Positions 16,449 to 24,657 of a stretch of 64,000 nucleotides of DNA are shown here, piece after piece. The notes under the pieces were generated by a model, which was not told where the DNA came from, made no database searches, and was given only the letters and a program-made list of their open reading frames with translations. Positions within the stretch are counted from its first letter, which is position 1; each line of letters opens with the position of its first letter. Position numbers and translations under genes: made by a program. The DNA comes from Streptomyces liliifuscus (lineage in GTDB: Bacteria; Actinomycetota; Actinomycetes; Streptomycetales; Streptomycetaceae), in assembly GCF_016598615.1 (NCBI RefSeq), contig NZ_CP066831.1:7626001-7690000 (forward strand). Direction: 5' to 3'.

Positions 16449-17513
16449 GTGCGCTACACGCTTCTCGGCAGGACCGGGGTCCGGATCTCCCGGCTGGCGC
16501 TGGGCACCATGACCTTCGGCGACGACTGGAAACTCCCCGAGGCGACGCGCGCGCGGATCTTCGACCAGTACGCCGAGGCCGGCGGCAACTTCATCGACAC
16601 GGCCGACGAGTACGGCGACGGATCGGCGGAGACGACGCTCGGCAAGCTGCTCGCCGGGCGCCGTGACCAGTTCGTCCTCAGCACCAAGTACACGATGCAG
16701 ACGCGGCCGGGTGACCTGAACTCCGCGGGCAACCACCGGAAGAACCTGGTGCGTTCCCTGGAGGCGAGCCTGCGCCGGCTCGGCACCGACCACCTGGACA
16801 TGCTGTGGGTGCACGCCCGCGACACCCTCACCCCGGTGCCCGAGGTGATGCGGGCGCTGGACGACCAGGTGCGCGCGGGCAAGGTGCTCTACGTCGGTGT
16901 GTCGGACTGGCCCGCGTGGGAGGTGGCCCAGGCCAACACCCTGGCCGAACTGCGTGACTGGTCGCCCTTCGCGGGACTGCAGATCAGGTACAACCTGCTG
17001 GAGCGCACCGTCGAGCGTGAACTCCTCCCGATGGCCCACGCCTTCGACCTGCCGGTGTTCGCCTGGGGCCCGCTGGCCGACGGGCGGCTCACCGGCAAGT
17101 ACCTGCGGTCCGAGGAGGGCCGGCTGGACCACGTGGCCTGGGGGCAGGGCGGCACAGGACCCGGCGACGACGTAGTGGAGGAGACCGTACGGGTCGCCGA
17201 GGCCGCCGGAGTCAGCCCCGCCCAGGTGGCGCTGGCCTGGCTGCTGTCCCGGCCCGGAAACGTGGTGCCGATCCTCGGCGCCACGAAGCCCGAGCAGCTC
17301 GCCGACAACCTGGGCGCCGTCGAAGCCGTGCTGGAGGACGACTGGCTGGCGGGCCTGGAACGGGTCAGCCGTGTGGAGCCGGGCTTCCCGCACGACTTCC
17401 TGCGCTTCCCGGCCATGCGGGACGCCATCTACGGCGACCGCTGGCAGCAGGTCGACGACCTGCGGACGACCGCGCGACGGGTACCGGCCGACGACCGGTA
17501 CGGGGCGGCCTGA
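16449..17513 (+). CDS. Aldo/keto reductase (candidate Aln4-type)
   Basis: 354 residues. LGRTGVRISRLALGTMTFG opens the family fold; NFIDTADEYGDG carries the catalytic Asp and Tyr, STKYT the Lys, and MLWVHARD the His. The C-terminal end has the ILGATKPEQLADNL NADPH-binding region. The alnumycin pathway uses an NADPH-dependent aldo/keto reductase (Aln4) to convert the ribose-derived dioxolane to a dioxane. Orthology is inferred from cluster context, not shown. It is coupled to the nitroreductase gene and followed by a strong hairpin. Confidence 0.85.
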   Translation: MRYTLLGRTGVRISRLALGTMTFGDDWKLPEATRARIFDQYAEAGGNFIDTADEYGDGSAETTLGKLLAGRRDQFVLSTKYTMQTRPGDLNSAGNHRKNLVRSLEASLRRLGTDHLDMLWVHARDTLTPVPEVMRALDDQVRAGKVLYVGVSDWPAWEVAQANTLAELRDWSPFAGLQIRYNLLERTVERELLPMAHAFDLPVFAWGPLADGRLTGKYLRSEEGRLDHVAWGQGGTGPGDDVVEETVRVAEAAGVSPAQVALAWLLSRPGNVVPILGATKPEQLADNLGAVEAVLEDDWLAGLERVSRVEPGFPHDFLRFPAMRDAIYGDRWQQVDDLRTTARRVPADDRYGAA

Positions 17514-17560
17514 GCGCTCTACCGGAAGTGCGGTGCCTGAACCAACAGTGCGGCGGAGAG

Positions 17561-17605
17561 AACAGTGCGGCGGAGCGGCCAACCGGCCCGCTCCGCCGCA
17601 CTGTT
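17561..17605. terminator. Terminator hairpin after the aldo/keto reductase gene
   Basis: An 18-base perfect stem (17561-17578 with 17588-17605) separates the convergent aldo/keto reductase and PPOX-family genes. The sequence GTGCGGCGGAG is also repeated just upstream. Confidence 0.8.
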
Positions 17606-17631
17606 GTGTCACCGCACAGGCCCCGGGAGGG

Positions 17632-18090
17632 CTACGCGTCCTTCACGTTCACGGTCTCCGACAGATTCACCTTGGCGACGATCTGCTCCACCTTCACCCG
17701 GACCACGACGCCGTTGGGGATGGTGAACCGCTCGGAGAACTCCTCCTCGCGCCGCTTGCCGTGGTACCGGCCACCGATCCGGGCGGTCCAGGCGCGCAGT
17801 TCGTCGATGTCCTCGCTGAGCGTCGCCCGCCCGCGCACCAGCACGAACGAGAACGGCGGACGCTCGTCGTCCCACAGCATCGCGATCCTGCCGTCCCGCT
17901 GCAGGGAGCGGCCCTTCACGCTGTCCTTCTGGCACGTGTAGATGATGTCGTCGCCGTCCATGATGACTCCCACCGGGACGACATGGGGACTGCCGTCCTT
18001 GCGGACCACCGAGGCCTTCGCGGTCCTGGGCGGATCGGCCATGATGAACTCCCGCCACCAACCCTCGGGCGCGTCCACGTAGTTGGGCAT
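17632..18090 (-). CDS. PPOX-class, probably F420-dependent oxidoreductase
   Basis: 152 residues of pyridoxamine-phosphate-oxidase-like split barrel: TAKASVVRKDGSPHVVPVGV, then KDSVKGRSLQRDGRIAMLWD and FVLVRGRA. The spacing fits the small F420- or flavin-binding reductases of actinobacteria. The cofactor is inferred from the family and from cofC nearby. ATG 18090 overlaps the stop of the lipocalin-like gene (ATGA). It is the last gene of a five-gene leftward unit with AlnA/AlnB homologues upstream. Confidence 0.75.
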   Translation of the reverse strand: MPNYVDAPEGWWREFIMADPPRTAKASVVRKDGSPHVVPVGVIMDGDDIIYTCQKDSVKGRSLQRDGRIAMLWDDERPPFSFVLVRGRATLSEDIDELRAWTARIGGRYHGKRREEEFSERFTIPNGVVVRVKVEQIVAKVNLSETVNVKDA

Positions 18091-18620
18091 CAGTGCGTCT
18101 CCTTCTCCTGCTGTTCCGCCGTCTCGTCGGACGCCGTGCTGTCGGACTCTGTGCTGTCGAACCCTGAGTTGTCGGACGCCGTGCTGCCGGATCCCGTGCT
18201 GTCGCCCGCGATGCGGTCGCCCGCGATGCCGTCGGGCCTCGCGCGCCGCCAGGTGAGCACGCGTTCCGGCGCGCGACCCCCCACCGGTGTCACGGCCGTG
18301 CCGCGCAGCGACAGCGTTTCGCCGTCGAGCGTGACGCGGCGTATCTGTTCGGTGCCCGCCATCCGCGGATGGGCGCTGACCTGGACCCGGTGCGTCATCC
18401 GGTCCCCGGCCAGCCGCCACTGCCCCGAATAGCCCATGTAGGTCTCCAGGGCCGGGGCCTCACCGGTCTTCATCATGCTCACCGCGACATGACCGTCCGC
18501 GGTGTAGATCAGCAGCCCGGCCGGCGCCTCGCCCAACGGCCCCGCCACCGTGCCCCCGTCCTCGCCCACCTCCGTGTACGAGGCCAGCCGCCACACTCCG
18601 ACGACCTCCTCAGGCGTCAC
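18090..18620 (-). CDS. Lipocalin-like domain protein with repetitive acidic tail
   Basis: 176 residues. The first 130 resemble the Lipocalin_5 family: VGVWRLASYTEV, GLLIYTADGHVAVSMMKTG, YSGQWRLAGDRMTH and a closing strand. Such barrels in cluster pathways may bind or cyclise a small hydrophobic substrate; no reaction can be assigned. The C-terminal 40 residues are Ser/Asp/Thr-rich and come from a degenerate 15-base tandem repeat (18120-18215). The GTG start overlaps the preceding stop (GTGA). Confidence 0.65.
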   Translation of the reverse strand: MTPEEVVGVWRLASYTEVGEDGGTVAGPLGEAPAGLLIYTADGHVAVSMMKTGEAPALETYMGYSGQWRLAGDRMTHRVQVSAHPRMAGTEQIRRVTLDGETLSLRGTAVTPVGGRAPERVLTWRRARPDGIAGDRIAGDSTGSGSTASDNSGFDSTESDSTASDETAEQQEKETH

Positions 18621-19696
18621 CGCGAGCGCCTGCTGGTCACGCGGTAGGAGCCGAGCCGCACGGCCGCGCCCTGTCCGAAGAGCCGCCCGGCGTCGGTGCT
18701 GTCCTCGTCTGCGAAGGTCTGCTCCTGCGGCGCACCGACCGAGGGCCGGTAGTACGTGGTGTGCTTGCGCGCGGAGAGCCGTACGAGGCCCTTGTCGGTG
18801 GGCCAGGACGCGTCCAGCAGGGTCAGCAGGCCCAGCCCGGCGTTGAGCTGCCGCGGCTTGACCAGTGTCTCCTCGCCGCCCTCGTCCAGGGTCGCGGTGG
18901 ACCGGTCGAGCCGGTGCCCGATGCGGTCCACCCGGAAGTGCTCCTCGCCGTCGATCAGCCAGCGCACCACCCCGGCCGCGCGGTCGTAGGCGATGCCGAA
19001 GTCGTGGCTGTCGCCGGGCCGCCGCGCCACCAGCGGCACGGTGTGCGCGAACGAGGCGTAGTCGCCCAACTGGCCGCGCAGGAAGGTGGGGCGCCCGTAC
19101 CAGGCGTAGATCCGCTTGTTGGTGACCACGAAGTCGAAGGAGACGGAGGTCTCCGGGTCGGTGGTCAGCATCATCGCGGAGGACAACCGCAGATCGTCCT
19201 CCGGATCCCGCACCGCGTCCCCGAAGGGGTGGCCCGCGGTGCCGTAGGTCCGGCCGGAGAGCCGCGTCTCGAAGAGGAGCTCGTAGCCCTCGTGGGCGTC
19301 GAAACCAGGGTGGCCGCTGGAAGCGGTGTGACTGGTGTACGCGATGAACTTGGCATGGTCCCCGGAGCCGGGCATGCCGACCGGGTTCTCGGCGGGGATG
19401 GTCTGCGTGAACGCCGGCTCCCCGGTCACGGGGTGACTGCCGCGTGCCCGCACGGACAGTTCACCCCGGCGGGTGGTGACGATGCCGTCGTCGGCACGGT
19501 AGGGGCCGCCCGCCACGTGGAACCACCGGGCGCCCTCGCCCTCGGTGCGGAACCCCTCGGCGAAGTCGTCCCAGACCATCCGGTAACCACGGTTGCCCGG
19601 TTTGGCGGTGGAGGTCCCCGGCGTCGTCATGACGGTGCCCAGTGCCGCGGCGGCGAGCAGCAGGCCGTGCCGGGAGACGAACGTTCTGCGCGGCAT
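18617..19696 (-). CDS. Secreted DUF6081-type protein 1
   Basis: 359 residues. RRTFVSRHGLLLAAAALGTV forms a signal sequence, with an Arg pair that could favour Tat. The mature part shows VTTRRGELSVRARGSHPVTG, GRTYGTAGHPFGDAVRDP, DFVVTNKRIYAWYGRP, WLIDGEEHFRVDRIGHR and RLFGQGAAV. It is paralogous to the protein at 21571. I recall this family as DUF6081, without known function. ATG 19696 follows GAAAGGAGC. Its stop is coupled to the lipocalin-like gene; the AlnB-like gene ends 83 bases before it. A role in modifying the attached sugar is only a hypothesis. Confidence 0.7.
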   Translation of the reverse strand: MPRRTFVSRHGLLLAAAALGTVMTTPGTSTAKPGNRGYRMVWDDFAEGFRTEGEGARWFHVAGGPYRADDGIVTTRRGELSVRARGSHPVTGEPAFTQTIPAENPVGMPGSGDHAKFIAYTSHTASSGHPGFDAHEGYELLFETRLSGRTYGTAGHPFGDAVRDPEDDLRLSSAMMLTTDPETSVSFDFVVTNKRIYAWYGRPTFLRGQLGDYASFAHTVPLVARRPGDSHDFGIAYDRAAGVVRWLIDGEEHFRVDRIGHRLDRSTATLDEGGEETLVKPRQLNAGLGLLTLLDASWPTDKGLVRLSARKHTTYYRPSVGAPQEQTFADEDSTDAGRLFGQGAAVRLGSYRVTSRRSR

Positions 19697-19779
19697 CGGA
19701 ACCGCTCCTTTCCTCGGGGTGTCCAGGGGTGCGTCTGTGCTTGTGCCTGTACGCGGGGTGCGGGGCGTGCGGGGCGCGT

Positions 19780-20463
19780 TCACCGGTGTCCGTCCAGTAC
19801 GGCGGTGACCGCCGCGGGGAAGGAGTCCACGACCGTGTCCGCTCCCGCCCGCATCAGTTCGTCGGGGCCGGACACGCCGTACGAGACACCGATCACCGTC
19901 ATGCCGGCGGCGCGCCCCATCTCGGCGTCGGGCACCCCGTCACCGATCACCACGCAGTGCTCCGGCGCGATCCCGAGCCCCTTGGCGACATGCAGGGCCA
20001 TGTCGGGGTGCGGCTTGCCGCGCTCGACACTGTCGTCGCCCGCGATGACCGTCAGCCGGGTGTCCAGACCGGTGAGTTCGGCGATGGCGCGCGCGGCCTT
20101 CTCGACCTTCGAGGTCGCCATGGCCAGCCGGAAACCGGCGGCGGACAGCCGGTCCAACCCGTCGAGGACCCCGGGATACAGCAGCCGCGGGCCGGCCGCC
20201 CGCACATGCGCGCCGAACCGCCGCCCGTACTCCTCGGTCGCCTCGGCCACCCGCGGGTCCTCCACGGGAACGCCCAGCAGCCCGGCGAGAGAGGCGGGCA
20301 GCGGCCGACCGACCGTGGAGAGGATCGCCCCTCGGGACACCGCCGTGCCCATCGCCGCCAGGACCTCGGCGGTGATGGTGGCGATGGCGGCGGGGGTGTC
20401 CGCGAGCGTGCCGTCGAGGTCGAGGATCACCCCACGGTCCACCGCGGCGGTGGCGCCGGTCAC
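19780..20463 (-). CDS. HAD-family phosphatase, AlnB-like
   Basis: 227 residues with the four HAD motifs: [13 protein letters not shown] (Asp15 nucleophile, Asp17), ATSK, the Lys of GKPHPD, and [15 protein letters not shown] helical cap fits sugar-phosphate substrates. The GTG overlaps the stop of the pseudouridine-glycosidase-like gene (GTGA), so the two are made together. In alnumycin biosynthesis exactly such a pair, AlnA plus AlnB, attaches ribose-5-phosphate to the polyketide and removes the phosphate. A general phosphoglycolate-type phosphatase is the alternative, but the coupling argues against it. Confidence 0.85.
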
Positions 20464-21380
20464 CGCTCCGCCTGTACGGCGCTCAGGGCGGCGGAGAACT
20501 CTCCCGCGACCCGGGCGGTGCTGAGCAGCAGGGAGCGGCCGGCCTTGGGCAGCATGCCGCCGGAGGCCCTGGCGAGCGCCTTCATCAGGTACGGGCTGAC
20601 CGCGTTGCCGACGATGCCCTCCTGGTCGCACTGGGCGAGGGCCTCGGTGATGGCGGCCTCGACGACCGCCTCGTCCACCGCGTCCTGCTCGTCGATGGGA
20701 GTGGTGAGCAGCACCGTGCCGGGTCCGTTGACCTGCCAGTGCGCCTCGGCGGCGCGCGCGGCGGTGTGCAGATCGTCCATGCGGGTCACGGGCACGTCGG
20801 CCTCGCGCACCACGAAGGCCGCGAGCCTGTCGGTGCGGTACCCGTACACGGGGACACCGGCCGTCTCCAGGTACTCGGCGGTCAGCCGGTGATCCAGGAT
20901 GCTCTTCGCGCCGCCGGAGACCACGGTCATCTTCGTCCGGCGGAACTGGAGCAGGTCGGGGGAGATGTCGAGGGTGTCCTCGCCCCTGCGGTGCACACCG
21001 CCGATGCCCGCCGTGGTGAAGACCTGGATGCCGGCCCGCTCGGCGATCACGATGGTGCCGGCCACCGTCGTCGCCCCGAGGCCGCCGCCGGCCAGCGCGC
21101 CGCCGATGTCCCGCGCGCTGATCTTCGGAATGCCCTTGGTGGAGGCGAAGCGTTCGATGAGGGAGTCGGTCAGACCGACGACGAGCTTCCCGCCGGCGAT
21201 CCCGATGGTGGCGGGTACGGCCCCGGCGCCCCGTACCGCCTTCTCGATCAGTGAGGCGGTCTCGGACGAGGGGTCGGTGGTGATGAGCGAGGACTCCAGC
21301 GCCACCACCGGACGCCGTTCCGCGAGCGCGGCGGCGATCTCGTCGCTGACCTCTAGCAGCTGGTCGGGCTGTCGTTCCAT
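20460..21380 (-). CDS. Pseudouridine-glycosidase-family C-ribosyl transferase, AlnA-like
   Basis: 306 residues, full PsuG length. Family landmarks are VVALES (Glu29), [52 protein letters not shown] and SGGAKSILD with the presumed catalytic Lys159. PsuG cleaves pseudouridine phosphate to ribose-5-phosphate and uracil; AlnA runs a comparable C-C bond formation onto prealnumycin. The stretch after Glu29 is [12 protein letters not shown] and lacks the ISHG-PYP-N pattern I associate with true PsuG, consistent with another aglycone. ATG 21380 follows GGAAGGA. It heads the leftward unit. Confidence 0.88.
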
Positions 21381-21570
21381 GTCCGGGGTGTCCTTCCTGA
21401 GGTGCGGGAACTGACTCGCCAGGCCACCCTCCCCGCCCCCGCTGGAGCCCCGGTCGAGGAGCTGTCGAAGCTCCGGCCGCAGCGGTCCTCAAGAGAAACT
21501 CCGGTGCCTTCCGGCACGGTCGCGGAACCGGAAACCGCTGAAACAGGGGGTAGTTGTGGCAAGGGGAACG

Positions 21571-22629
21571 ATGAGACACAAGGTTGCGTACGCCGTGGTG
21601 GCCGCGGCGGCCGTGGTGGCGCTCCTGCCCGCCACCGCGCAGTCCGCGCCGACGGAATCGCAGGCACGGCCGGGCGGCGGGACCGTCCTGTTCCAGGACA
21701 CCTACGGCAACGGCTTCACCACCGGCGAGAACGGCAACTGGCTGCTCCAGGGCGATGCGGAGTGGCCGACCGGGGACGCCGTCGTCACCACGCCGGGCGG
21801 CGTGCTCAACGTGGTGCCCACCGGCGTCAACCCGAAGACGGGCGACCCGGCCTACGCGCGCAGCACGGGACCGGACGGCGGCGCGGACTCGGACGACCAC
21901 ATCAAGTGGATCGCCTTCCCCAACCGGTTCACCGCCGAGAACGTCCCGGGCTTCGAGGTGCCGGACACCGGCTCCATCAGCTGCGTGCACAAGGTGGCGG
22001 GCCGGACCTTCGGCACCGAGAACCCGTTCGGGAGCACCGTCAAGGACCCGGCCTCCGACATCAGGCTCGCCTCGATCGCGCTGATCACCGCCGACTTCGA
22101 GTCCCGGGCGATCGCCGACTTCTCGGTCACGAACGACACCGTCTACGCCATCTACGAGCGCCTGCCGAGCGACACGGAGGACTACGCCTCGTACGGCTAC
22201 GCGATCCCGCTGGCCAGGACGGAGCCGGGGGCGATGCACGAACTGGAGGTCCGGCTGGACCAGAGCGGCAAGCGAGTGACCTGGTTCGTGGACGGCCGGC
22301 AGAAGCTCCAGACCGACAAGATCGGCACGCGCGCCTTCGACCGCAAGTACATGACGCTCGACCACGGCGGCAAGGAGGAGCGGGTCGAGCTCGACCAGAT
22401 GACCTGCGGCATGGGGCTGGGCAGTCTGCTGGACGGGGCCAAGCCGGGCGCGGCCGACGGCGGGGCGCTGGTGCGGCTCAAGCACAAGGACGGCTTCTAC
22501 TTCGATCCGCGGCGCGGCGAGCCGGTGGAGCAGAAGTTCCTCGACCCCGACAGCAAGGTCGAGAACCGGCTCTTCGGCCAGGGCTCCGAGATCAGGGCGG
22601 ACTGGACGAAGGTGATCCGCAGGCCCTGA
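21571..22629 (+). CDS. Secreted DUF6081-type protein 2
   Basis: 352 residues with a Sec-type signal peptide ([21 protein letters not shown], cut near SAPTES). The mature chain matches its paralogue at 18617 in order: [80 protein letters not shown] and RLFGQGSEI. Aromatic and charged residues are conserved but no known catalytic motif is visible. ATG 21571 is preceded by AAGGGG; a GTG at 21556 is equally possible. It diverges from the AlnA-like gene and is followed by a strong terminator. Confidence 0.7.
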
Positions 22630-22650
22630 CCCGGGGAGCGGATCACCTGA

Positions 22651-22696
22651 CACGACGAGCGGGGCCGTCAGTACTGCGACGGCCCCGCTCGTCGTG
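22651..22696. terminator. Terminator between DUF6081-2 and the SARP gene
   Basis: A perfect 19-base stem (22651-22669 with 22678-22696) lies between two convergent genes. Confidence 0.85.
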
Positions 22697-22752
22697 CGCG
22701 CGACCGGTTCTCACCGGCGCGCAGGGTTCAACACCCTGCTTCGAACCGCGCG

Positions 22753-23568
22753 TTACCGCAGTTCGAGGGCGAGATCGCGCTCCACATAGGTGCTTCGCGG
22801 TTTGTCCAGGCCTCCGCCCAGGACCTGCTGGTGCAGCCGCTGTATCCGGTCGGACGGCTCGACGCCCAGTTCGCCGACGAGCGCCGAGCGCAGTTGCTGA
22901 TAGACGTCCAGGGCTCGCCAGGTATGTCCGGAACGGCACAGGGCGATCATCAGCTGCGCATGGAAGCTCTCGTGCATCGGATGCTGGGCGACCAGCATCC
23001 GCAGCTCACCGAGGAGTTCGGCGTGCCTGCCGAGCCGCAGATCGGCCTCGATCCGCAGTTCGAGCGCCCGCGCCCTGGCCTCCTCGATGCCGAGGATCTC
23101 GGTGTCCAGGACATGCCCCGTCGGTACGTCGATGAGGGCCGAGCCGTGCCACAGGCTCAGAGCCCGGCCGAGCACGTCGGCGGCCAGGCCGGCCTCGCCC
23201 CTCTCCAGTGCGGCGCTCCCCTCAGCCGTGAGCCGTTGGAACGTTCCGACATCGCTGCTGTGCACCGGTTCGGACAACAGGTATCCGCCGAACCGCGTGG
23301 ACAGTACGTCCTTCGCCGTCGGTCGTCGGACGTCCGGCCGGGCTGCGCTGATCCTGCGGCGGAGTTGAAGGATGTAGGTCTGCAAGGTGGTCTGTGCGCT
23401 CCGGGGTATTCGGTCACCCCAGATCTCCTCCATGAGAACCGGTACGGGAACGATCCGTCCGGCTCGCAGTGCGAGGAGTGCCAGAATCTGCCGAGGCTTG
23501 CCCGCGCTAGGCACGATCGATGTGCCGTCCAGACGGATGTCGAGCGGTCCCAAAACTTCGATTTCCAT
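22753..23568 (-). CDS. SARP-family pathway activator
   Basis: 271 residues, the short SARP type of ActII-ORF4 and RedD. An OmpR-like winged helix (MEIEVLGPLDIRLDG, then RQILALLALRAGR and TLQTYILQLRR) is followed by a bacterial transcriptional activation domain ending in GVEPSDRIQRLHQQVL. Such proteins activate aromatic polyketide operons at TCGA-type heptamer repeats; the CAGTCGAA repeats before the KS gene are candidates. ATG 23568 follows AGGGGG. No TTA codon was found in it. Confidence 0.92.
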   Translation of the reverse strand: MEIEVLGPLDIRLDGTSIVPSAGKPRQILALLALRAGRIVPVPVLMEEIWGDRIPRSAQTTLQTYILQLRRRISAARPDVRRPTAKDVLSTRFGGYLLSEPVHSSDVGTFQRLTAEGSAALERGEAGLAADVLGRALSLWHGSALIDVPTGHVLDTEILGIEEARARALELRIEADLRLGRHAELLGELRMLVAQHPMHESFHAQLMIALCRSGHTWRALDVYQQLRSALVGELGVEPSDRIQRLHQQVLGGGLDKPRSTYVERDLALELR

Positions 23569-23916
23569 ATCCAGGCCCCCTGTCGGAAAATTCCAATTGG
23601 GAGCCTCGCAGAGGACTTCGGATCGACATAGTGAATCCGCCATGGCTGTGCCTATGAATTCCTCATACCCGGCGGGGGTGATCGGCACGGGGAGAAAAGG
23701 TGGGGCGAGAACAAGCCAATATTGTGCGACGCCGTGCAGGGCGACACACCCAGGGGATGTGAATTCTGGCACACCCCCGGTGGGGCGGGCAACCTTATGT
23801 AACGCGCATTTATCGACCTGTTGGCCGGAATGTAAAAGCCCCGGCCCGGGAGACGGGTGCGGGGCTTTCTGCGGCGCTCGGTGCGGTTCAGGGCCGGCGC
23901 GGGCGCCGTGCGCGGT
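23569..23916. other. Upstream region of the SARP gene
   Basis: This 348-base gap is the least G+C-rich part of the cluster. It must hold the SARP promoter and probably its regulatory sites, plus the terminator at 23835-23868. I could not pick a convincing -10/-35 pair and see no gene. Confidence 0.5.
23835..23868 (-). terminator. Terminator of the secreted DUF1579-like gene
   Basis: AAAGCCCCG pairs with CGGGGCTTT around a 16-base loop, 50 bases beyond the stop of the leftward gene. Confidence 0.6.
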
Positions 23917-24474
23917 TCAGGACCGGCGGCAGTCCACATGGCTGATCTGTTTCCACGGCTGGCCCTCGAAGCGGATGAAGGCGTCGTCGGTGAACCGGTC
24001 CTGGTTGACCACCCGGAACTCGTCCTTGCTGTCCGCGTGTCCGCCGGGCGTGATGTACGGACCCTGGAAGCGCAGCATGCCGCGCTTCCAGCCGGCGGAG
24101 GACGCGGTTCCGGTGTTGCCCCAGGTGTCCCAGTAGAAGGAGGTGTACTGGTTGTCGATCGTGTTCAGGCCGAACACCCAACGCCCCTCGAAGGCGGGGC
24201 TCTTGAGGTGCATCTCGTAGAACTTGCCCTCCAGGGTCTTCTTGGTGTCCCAGTTGAGGGTGACCGTGGTGGGCTCTTCGAGGGTGAGGTCGGTGTACGC
24301 GCAGGTGTAGTCGCCGAGCAGGAAGTCGAGTTCCGTCATGGAGACCGCCTTCGCCGACCCTCTGGCGTCCTGCTGGGCCCCGGCGGGCGCCGAGCCGATC
24401 AGCGGGAGCACGAGCACGCCGACGAGTGTCGCGAGGCCGCCCCGGGCGAGGCGCCGCGAAGATGTGGAGAGCAT
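23917..24474 (-). CDS. Secreted DUF1579-like protein
   Basis: 185 residues. The N-terminus has Arg residues then GGLATLVGVLVLPLIGSAPAG, a signal peptide cleaved near AGAQQ. The mature part (MTELDFLLGDYTCAYTDL, TVTLNWDTKKTLEGKFYEM, then WVFGLNTIDNQYTSFYWDT) has the beta-barrel pattern of DUF1579/lipocalin-like proteins. No function is known to me. ATG 24474 lies eight bases after AGGAAAGGAAC. It is the third secreted protein of the cluster and sits between the pump and the SARP gene, so it may act on the exported product or confer protection. Confidence 0.6.
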   Translation of the reverse strand: MLSTSSRRLARGGLATLVGVLVLPLIGSAPAGAQQDARGSAKAVSMTELDFLLGDYTCAYTDLTLEEPTTVTLNWDTKKTLEGKFYEMHLKSPAFEGRWVFGLNTIDNQYTSFYWDTWGNTGTASSAGWKRGMLRFQGPYITPGGHADSKDEFRVVNQDRFTDDAFIRFEGQPWKQISHVDCRRS

Positions 24475-24598
24475 GGGCACGTTCCTTTCCTGAAGGTCCC
24501 GAGGTCCCGAAGGCCCTCGGGGTTTCGGAGGTCCTGTGCCGCACACTGTGGTCCGTGATGATCGAGGATCGGTCGAGGGAATCCGGGGCGGACATGCC

Positions 24599-24634
24599 GG
24601 TGCCCCCGCCGCGATCGATCGCGGCGGGGGCACC
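24599..24634. terminator. Terminator of the MFS exporter gene
   Basis: A perfect 36-base palindrome without loop; each arm is GGTGCCCCCGCCGCGATC or its complement. It lies 23 bases beyond the exporter stop. Confidence 0.75.
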
Positions 24635-24657
24635 CCTGACGAGGGCGGGGGTCCCTC

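Noticed and set aside
15915..17612. A 565-codon leftward open frame
   Set aside because: Antisense to the nitroreductase and aldo/keto reductase and crosses their terminator.
18120..18215. CRISPR array
   Set aside because: The repeats are 15 bases, contiguous, degenerate and in frame with a protein; there are no spacers and no cas genes.
20464..22653. N-terminal extension of the HAD phosphatase frame
   Set aside because: The frame is open by G+C bias across the AlnA-like gene and the divergent DUF6081 gene; the HAD fold starts at GTG 20463.
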